Source: Methanoregulaceae archaeon
GTDB taxonomy: Archaea; Halobacteriota; Methanomicrobia; Methanomicrobiales; Methanospirillaceae
Assembly (NCBI GenBank): GCA_019695435.1
Contig: JACTVF010000128.1
Location: forward strand, 1-6,787
Length of the DNA: 6,787 nt
Direction: 5' to 3'
How positions within the stretch are numbered: position 1 is the first letter of the stretch; each line of letters opens with the position of its first letter. The notes beneath the pieces are model-generated. The model saw only the letters and a list, made by a program, of their open reading frames with translations. It was not told the DNA's origin and did not search any database. Of this stretch, positions 1-3,897 are shown in pieces. Position numbers and translations under genes: made by a program.

Positions 1-81
1 GGTTATGGGCTGGGCGTTGGTGTCGTAGTTCTGGCCAAGCGTCGCGGGAGACAGGTTAAGCGGGTATATTGCCAGTGCCAT
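1..81 (-). CDS. 5' end of a late-block protein, truncated by the window edge
   Basis: Only the first 27 codons are present, starting MALAIYPLNLSP, and the frame is still open at base 1. The ATG at 81-79 is preceded by AGAGGAG, but the gap from AGGAG to the ATG is about 13 bases, longer than usual. It lies downstream of the capsid block on the same strand, so a tail or head-completion protein is possible by position, but the residues do not identify a family. The ATG is in frame with the 17-codon frame upstream, separated from it by one TAG and six sense codons. The true N-terminus could therefore lie further upstream if that amber is read through. Confidence 0.5.
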   Translation of the reverse strand, partial: MALAIYPLNLSPATLGQNYDTNAQPIT

Positions 82-99
82 GAGCCGTTTGATACTCCT

Positions 100-153
100 C
101 TATAGTCGCTCGTCGTACGCCCACTGAAGCTCCTGGTCCGCGAACGCCCGCAT
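100..153 (-). CDS. possible 17-residue leader peptide or amber-interrupted coding segment
   Basis: ATG at 153 opens a 17-codon frame, MRAFADQELQWAYDERL, ending in TAG. An AAGGA sits 8 bases before the ATG, a good spacing. Its stop codon forms part of TAGAGGAG, the candidate ribosome binding site of the next frame. It is in the same frame as both the 51-codon frame before it and the partial gene after it. It may be a coupling peptide, or the middle part of one larger gene interrupted by ambers. Its composition (charged, with aromatic residues) looks protein-like, but it is too short to judge alone. Confidence 0.25.
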   Translation of the reverse strand: MRAFADQELQWAYDERL

Positions 154-171
154 GCCGCCGTTCCTTAAAAC

Positions 172-327
172 CTACAGAAATCTACTTTCGCAGACTTCCT
201 GTTTAATTCTCGCTTCATCGGGGTTGCTTACAGCCGTAGCCTCTCTGCGAGCATCTTTTGGCTCTTCCTCGAACTGGGGAAAGAGTTTCTTCTTGCCGTA
301 ATTCTCCAAATTTATTGAGGCGTTCAA
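172..327 (-). CDS. small charged protein, 51 residues, TTG start
   Basis: The frame begins at a TTG eight bases after the stop of the 177-residue gene and ends at TAG. The product begins MNASINLENYGKKKLFPQF and is rich in Lys, Glu and Arg, with no membrane segment or recognised domain. AGAGGAG lies directly upstream, but AGGAG is only 2 bases from the TTG, so the start is uncertain; no in-frame ATG is better placed. The frame is open upstream as far as an ATG at 432, but that part overlaps the 177-residue gene out of frame and is Arg/Pro-rich shadow sequence. The function is unknown. Confidence 0.4.
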   Translation of the reverse strand: MNASINLENYGKKKLFPQFEEEPKDARREATAVSNPDEARIKQEVCESRFL

Positions 328-330
328 GTC

Positions 331-371
331 TCCTCTATTTCTTGGGTTTGGGCGACGTCGAAGTCGCCGCG
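331..371 (-). repeat. 41-bp direct repeat, copy 1 (3' end of the 177-residue gene)
   Basis: It is identical at all 41 positions to bases 2917-2957 and in the same orientation. On the minus strand it encodes AATSTSPKPKK, then TAG, then AGGA. It contains a short inverted repeat, GGCGAC/GTCGCC with a 6-base loop, at 351-368. The flanks diverge immediately on both sides (330 versus 2916, and 372 versus 2958). Confidence 0.95.
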
Positions 372-868
372 CCCTTGGACTCTTTTTCCCTATCCTCGGC
401 CTCAATCTGCGCCTGGGCGGCCTTGATCGCAACCTTCTCGGCTTCCTGGGCGGCGTTGAAGTCGTTGATCGCCTTGCTGGCTTGGGTCAGTTCGGAAAAC
501 ATGATGCCGGCCTTTTGCGCGGCTCTGGCAGCCTCGATCCTGGCGATCTTGTTGGATTGAATCCTGTCCTTTTTCGCTTGCCGCTCTATGTCGTCTGGAC
601 TGGCTCGCCGCCAATCGCCGAACAGGAAATGAACGGTTTGGACATAGCTCCTGCGGGTGGGATATCCGGTCGAGTCGAGGTTGAAGTCCATCGTCCTAAC
701 CTCGCCGCTCTTGACGTGGACGACCTTTTGCTGCGTGCCCTTCCATTGGTTCAGGTACTTTTCGATCAACAGCCCCTTCTCTCTCCGGTTTACGTTCTGA
801 TAGTTATTGGCATCCTTCGAGTCGGGATCGTGGAACACCATGCTCGTATGCGGATTGATTATTGCCAT
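335..868 (-). CDS. uncharacterised late protein, 177 residues, coiled-coil C-terminal half
   Basis: It follows the major capsid gene and has a strong ribosome binding site, GAGGAGG at 876-882, 7 bases before the ATG. The N-terminal part (about 1-90) looks globular and begins MAIINPHTSMVFHDPD. Residues about 90-165 are rich in Ala, Glu, Lys and Gln and are predicted by eye to be a long helix or coiled coil. The last 11 residues, AATSTSPKPKK, are identical to the C-terminus of the lipoprotein encoded at 2921-3517 and come from a 41-bp perfect repeat. No family was recognised. Its position just after the capsid gene suggests a virion or head-completion role, but that is inference. Confidence 0.85.
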   Translation of the reverse strand: MAIINPHTSMVFHDPDSKDANNYQNVNRREKGLLIEKYLNQWKGTQQKVVHVKSGEVRTMDFNLDSTGYPTRRSYVQTVHFLFGDWRRASPDDIERQAKKDRIQSNKIARIEAARAAQKAGIMFSELTQASKAINDFNAAQEAEKVAIKAAQAQIEAEDREKESKGAATSTSPKPKK

Positions 869-875
869 TTTTATG

Positions 876-882
876 CCTCCTC
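876..882 (-). promoter_or_regulatory. strong ribosome binding site of the 177-residue gene
   Basis: GAGGAGG on the minus strand, followed by 7 bases (CATAAAA) and the ATG. It fixes the start at 868 and is the best Shine-Dalgarno match in the late block. Confidence 0.8.
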
Positions 883-910
883 GTTCGCGCTATTCCTCTA
901 GTTGAGGGTG

Positions 911-938
911 GCCGGGAGGGCACCGTTGCCCTCCCGGC
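911..938 (-). terminator. perfect 12-bp hairpin after the capsid gene (terminator or mRNA processing/stability element)
   Basis: GCCGGGAGGGCA pairs perfectly with TGCCCTCCCGGC across a 4-base loop (CCGT on the plus strand). It starts 15 bases past the capsid stop codon. On the minus strand it is followed by CACCCTCAAC, with no U-run, so it is not a canonical Rho-independent terminator. The strong ribosome binding site of the next gene follows 28 bases later, which suggests partial termination or 3'-end protection of the capsid message. Confidence 0.65.
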
Positions 939-953
939 TTGCGGCTTCTGCGA

Positions 954-2009
954 CTAGCTCTTGATTAGACAACTCCAGAGCTGTTGGCCAGGAGCGTCGC
1001 CTACCATGGTCCTGATAACCGCCTCCTGGGCCAGCACGTCCTTGTTGTACATGAAGCTCATCTGGAGAGCTATGCCCGACGGCGCGTCGATGAAGTTTCT
1101 CGCCACGACGCCGATGCCCGGCATTGGAAGATCAGGCGGGCGAACAATGACCGCCAAGGCCTGCTTGTTCCAGATGATATTGTTGCATTCCACGACCGTC
1201 ACGGTTGGGAACGCCACCAAATTGCTCTGCGACCACCTGCCGCCCAGGTACTGAAGTTCCTGGCCGTAGGTGACAGGGTCGTCCACCACGAGCGAGTTCT
1301 GCGTCCCGGTGGCCGGCGCCCAGCGGGTCTGCGTCCAGGTGATCGTCGGAATGGCGATCAGGCTGTCGTAGGCGTTGGGGGACGGGGCAACGAGGCCGTA
1401 GTATTCCTCGGCGGGGGCGTAGTTCTGAACCAGCACGGATTGGGCGCTGGACAGGGTCGCAGACGTCAGGGCCGTGTTGTACGCTCCGACCACGTTCGCA
1501 GCCGGCACGTTATAGGTCAGGTCGGTAACCAGCTGCTCCTCCAGGGAATTTAAAATTCCAAAAAGGGCTCCCTGCACCGTGGCCGGGATGGTCGGCTGCT
1601 TGCTGATGAGCGCGCTGACGAAATCGGTGACTCCAAAACTGTTGTAGATGTCGTCCGAAATCGTCACCTCTGACACCAGAGGGGGCACATCGTTTAGGAT
1701 TTTCGTCTGCCCGTCTATTAGGTTTCGGGCAGTCTGGTTTTGGGCGATGGTGACCTTGGCGGTCGCGCCGACGGCGGCCACCGTGTCCGTCACGTCCAAC
1801 ATGTGCTTGAACGGAAGGCCACGGGCCCTCAATGCAGGCACAAACCTTGAGAACATGAACGGCATCAGCGAATACACGAAATCGCCCGAGTTCATGCTAT
1901 AGGGAGAAATGCCGTAGCCGCCGCTTCCCGCGGCGCCTACAACGTCGGAACCGACCGACGCGTACTGCGTTTGGATGTTGCCAAACGGACTTGCTGGTGA
2001 CTGAGACAT
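954..2009 (-). CDS. major capsid protein, HK97-fold-like
   Basis: The 351-residue product has the size and layout expected of a tailed-phage coat protein and lies immediately after the scaffold-like gene. The N-terminus (1-40) is low-complexity, rich in Gly, Ser and Ala. Residues 60-130 (LRARGLPF, a VGATAKVTIAQ strand, then a VSEVTISDDIY segment) resemble the start of HK97/P22-type coat domains. Residues 270-351 contain the typical late core: VECNNIIWNKQALAVIVRPP followed by ARNFIDAPSGIALQMSFMYN and a terminal VGDAPGQQLW segment. The start has TAAGGAA, overlapping the scaffold stop codon, 9 bases upstream. No fused scaffold or protease domain is present. The assignment rests on pattern and gene order; the exact coat family is not determined. 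Confidence 0.82.
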   Translation of the reverse strand: MSQSPASPFGNIQTQYASVGSDVVGAAGSGGYGISPYSMNSGDFVYSLMPFMFSRFVPALRARGLPFKHMLDVTDTVAAVGATAKVTIAQNQTARNLIDGQTKILNDVPPLVSEVTISDDIYNSFGVTDFVSALISKQPTIPATVQGALFGILNSLEEQLVTDLTYNVPAANVVGAYNTALTSATLSSAQSVLVQNYAPAEEYYGLVAPSPNAYDSLIAIPTITWTQTRWAPATGTQNSLVVDDPVTYGQELQYLGGRWSQSNLVAFPTVTVVECNNIIWNKQALAVIVRPPDLPMPGIGVVARNFIDAPSGIALQMSFMYNKDVLAQEAVIRTMVGDAPGQQLWSCLIKS

Positions 2010-2022
2010 AGTGCCTTATTCC

Positions 2023-2721
2023 TTATTTCGGAACCATGCCGAACTGGGCCGCTTTTTGCAGCATCGCCGCGTTGGCAAGGTCCGGGTTTTGAATCATCTG
2101 GTCAACGGTCATCGTGGAGATGTCCGGGACCTGAGATCCCCTGTTGACCCCCTGTTGGTAGCTCCCACCCACCTGGCCCGGGGTCCTTACCGGGGGGATG
2201 AGGTTGCGGCCGCCGGCCTGGTTCAGGATCTTGTCGCCGATGAACGAGAAGGGGTGTGTTTCCCCGAATTCGTCCTGGTACGCGACCTGATCGTCAGCCG
2301 TGGTCGTCAAGCCCTTCCACTTCATGCGCCCCTGATCGTCGGGAGCGCGATGCTGCTTTTCCACGAAGGCTTCAAAGTACGGCAAGAACTCCGCCGTGAT
2401 TCCCTTGTCCTTCGCGTAGCCCCTGATCTCGGTTCGAATGGCCTTGTCCCTGATCCGCTCGTCCCGTATATCGAGCTCGGCCTTCAGGCCCTTGAGCGTG
2501 ACGGCCTGCTGCTCCGTCGGCTCCTGATTTGCGGCAACTTCCTTCTTCGCCGCTGCCCTTTGCGCCGCCGATAGCCCGTTGAGCTGGTGCTGCAATGTCT
2601 GCAACATCGTCTCGATCTTGGCCACCGAAGCTGCATCGGCAAATTGGGGCTTTGCCTCGCCCTGCTGGTCTCCCGTGGAACCCGCGCTGCCTGCCTGGGA
2701 ACCTACTGGTGCGTCTGCCAT
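2023..2721 (-). CDS. scaffold-like protein
   Basis: The 232-residue product sits 13 bases upstream of the capsid gene, the usual place of an internal scaffold in phages that encode it separately. The N-terminal 30 residues are Gly/Ser/Ala/Gln-rich and probably disordered. Residues about 30-100 are highly charged and helical (KIETMLQTLQHQLNGLSAAQ onward), suiting a coiled coil. The middle (110-165) contains a more globular EFLPYFEAFVEKQHRAPDD segment. The C-terminus (200-232) is a short helical segment with VDQMIQNPDLANAA, consistent with a coat-binding tail. GGAGG lies 8 bases before the ATG. Scaffolds diverge quickly, so position and composition carry the call. Confidence 0.7.
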   Translation of the reverse strand: MADAPVGSQAGSAGSTGDQQGEAKPQFADAASVAKIETMLQTLQHQLNGLSAAQRAAAKKEVAANQEPTEQQAVTLKGLKAELDIRDERIRDKAIRTEIRGYAKDKGITAEFLPYFEAFVEKQHRAPDDQGRMKWKGLTTTADDQVAYQDEFGETHPFSFIGDKILNQAGGRNLIPPVRTPGQVGGSYQQGVNRGSQVPDISTMTVDQMIQNPDLANAAMLQKAAQFGMVPK

Positions 2722-2729
2722 TGGTACGT

Positions 2730-2734
2730 CCTCC
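2730..2734 (-). promoter_or_regulatory. ribosome binding site of the scaffold-like gene
   Basis: GGAGG on the minus strand, 8 bases from the ATG at 2721. It supports independent, strong initiation of the scaffold-capsid pair after the upstream hairpin. Confidence 0.75.
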
Positions 2735-2761
2735 GATTGGATACGGGTAACTGCTTATGCT

Positions 2762-2784
2762 CCTTTCCCGCCGCGCGGGAAAGG
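2762..2784 (-). other. perfect 10-bp hairpin upstream of the scaffold-capsid pair
   Basis: CCTTTCCCGC pairs perfectly with GCGGGAAAGG across a 3-base loop. It lies between the 36-residue gene and the scaffold-like gene, 27 bases upstream of the scaffold ribosome binding site. There is no U-run on either strand, so simple intrinsic termination is unlikely. An RNA processing or 5'-end stabilising site for the scaffold-capsid message, or a weak attenuator, would fit. Confidence 0.6.
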
Positions 2785-2792
2785 TTCCTACT

Positions 2793-2903
2793 TCATGTGC
2801 TTATGTGCCTTTTCTCTGCCTGGCTCTTGGTCGAATAGGAGCCGAGGCGCTTGGCGCCCGAATCGGACTTCACCACGTATTTTCCGTGTTCCTTGACGAT
2901 CAT
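2793..2903 (-). CDS. small basic protein, 36 residues, resembling short phage SxSGxxLGxYxTKxxAEKR proteins
   Basis: ATG at 2903 opens a 36-codon frame ending in TGA. The segment KYVVKSDSGAKRLGSYSTKS followed by QAEKR resembles a short, widespread phage protein family of unknown function, found among structural genes, in which a strand pair is followed by a helix starting AEKR. Members I recall continue for some 10 residues past this helix, whereas here the protein ends after RHIST. The C-terminus may therefore be shortened. The only upstream Shine-Dalgarno-like sequence is AGAGGA, part of the 41-bp repeat, about 13 bases before the ATG, so translation may be weak or coupled to the lipoprotein gene. 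Confidence 0.55.
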   Translation of the reverse strand: MIVKEHGKYVVKSDSGAKRLGSYSTKSQAEKRHIST

Positions 2904-2916
2904 GCTTAGCTCACGG

Positions 2917-2957
2917 TCCTCTATTTCTTGGGTTTGGGCGACGTCGAAGTCGCCGCG
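2917..2957 (-). repeat. 41-bp direct repeat, copy 2 (3' end of the lipoprotein gene)
   Basis: It is identical to bases 331-371 and likewise spans the final 11 codons, the TAG stop and the following AGGA. The internal inverted repeat is at 2937-2954. The two copies lie 2,586 bases apart and flank the 36-residue, scaffold, capsid and 177-residue genes. Confidence 0.95.
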
Positions 2958-3517
2958 GGTGCAGGCGCCGGAGCGGCGGACTGCTGTGCTGACTGAGTAG
3001 TTGTCGGGGCCGCAGGCCTCGCCCCCGTGACCGCGTTCTTTATGCTTGTCGTGGCCGACTGGCCGAGGACGTCGTCGCAGAGGGCCGTGATCGAGGCGTC
3101 GATGTTCGTCAAGAATTCCTCGTCCCCTGCAACCGAGCTCGTCGGAAGCGCGTTCTTGGCGTAGTTGGCCGACAGGGAGTGGAGCTCTTGCACCGCGGCG
3201 ATGGCCCCAGCCGTCTCGTCGTCGTAGGCCGCCAAAGTCTCTGGGTGGTCTACCAAGGCCTGCGTCGCCGCCGCCCGGGCCGCCGAGGTTGCGTCTGCGT
3301 CCAGCTTCGCGATGTCTGCCGCAAGACTCTGGACGTGGGCCTTGACCTTCGCGGGGCCCACCAGCTTGCCGTCAACGTCTTTCTCCGCAGCCACCGTGGC
3401 CACGTTCTTCAGGAAGCCAGAGCTCGTGGCCAGCAGCATCCGCAGGTCCTTCTTGGCCGCGGAGGGGATGCATCCGAGGAGGAAAAGGCAGAAAAGGGGG
3501 ACGAGAAGTCGCTTCAT
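2921..3517 (-). CDS. predicted lipoprotein within the head gene block
   Basis: The 198-residue product starts MKRLLVPLFCLFLLGC: two basic residues, a hydrophobic stretch and a lipobox L13-L14-G15-C16. Signal peptidase II would therefore be expected to cleave before Cys16, and Ile at +2 gives no inner-membrane retention signal. Residues about 20-165 are Ala-rich, charged and probably helical. Residues 165-198 form a Pro/Ala/Thr/Gln-rich tail ending AATSTSPKPKK, shared with the 177-residue protein. GGAG lies 8 bases before the ATG. A lysis (o-spanin-like) or superinfection-exclusion role is possible, since a hydrophobic protein is encoded just upstream. It is, however, longer than typical o-spanins, and no i-spanin partner or endolysin is visible. 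Confidence 0.8.
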   Translation of the reverse strand: MKRLLVPLFCLFLLGCIPSAAKKDLRMLLATSSGFLKNVATVAAEKDVDGKLVGPAKVKAHVQSLAADIAKLDADATSAARAAATQALVDHPETLAAYDDETAGAIAAVQELHSLSANYAKNALPTSSVAGDEEFLTNIDASITALCDDVLGQSATTSIKNAVTGARPAAPTTTQSAQQSAAPAPAPAATSTSPKPKK

Positions 3518-3537
3518 TTGGGGCTCCGGACAAAGTC

Positions 3538-3894
3538 TCAGATCACCACCGCACTCAAGGCCACCTTGGCCACAGCGGGCAGTATCGCCATCGCCAGCTT
3601 CTCCAGGTCCGCGTAGAACGCCGCGCGGGCCGTGGCCACCGAGGTCTCGGTCGCCGTTATGCTCTGTAGCTGAGCCTCAATCTGCGCATCCGTCATCCGG
3701 CTGTCGAGGACTACCTGGGCCGCGGACCCGTGGCCCTTGGAGAACAGCGTGAGCACGATGGACGTCGCATCCAGGCCCAGGCTTCCCAGGAGCAGGTAGT
3801 TCCCCTCGACGAACGTCAAGGCATCGGACTCTCCCGAAGACTTTAGATTCGTCACGATCTGGTCTAGCCAGGTGGCAGCGGGTTGGTTTGTCAT
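3538..3894 (-). CDS. small protein with hydrophobic C-terminus, 118 residues, unknown function
   Basis: The ATG lies 3 bases past the portal stop codon (TAG GTT ATG), in the same frame as the portal gene, with AAGGGGG about 11 bases upstream. There are two hydrophobic stretches: residues 32-51 (NYLLLGSLGL onward) and residues 100-118 (LAMAILPAVA then KVALSAVVI) at the very C-terminus. The middle (60-95) is polar and helical. A holin or membrane-anchored partner of the lipoprotein encoded 20 bases downstream is conceivable, but the hydrophobic stretches are short and contain Asp44 and Lys110, so membrane insertion is uncertain. No family was recognised. Confidence 0.8.
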   Translation of the reverse strand: MTNQPAATWLDQIVTNLKSSGESDALTFVEGNYLLLGSLGLDATSIVLTLFSKGHGSAAQVVLDSRMTDAQIEAQLQSITATETSVATARAAFYADLEKLAMAILPAVAKVALSAVVI

Positions 3895-3897
3895 AAC

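Noticed and set aside
482..901. 139-codon plus-strand frame opposite the 177-residue gene
   Set aside because: The minus-strand gene has a GAGGAGG ribosome binding site and coherent helical composition; the plus-strand frame has no good start signal.
984..1553. 189-codon plus-strand frame opposite the capsid gene
   Set aside because: It is rich in Arg, Gly, His and Val as expected of an antisense shadow, and the capsid call on the other strand is well supported.
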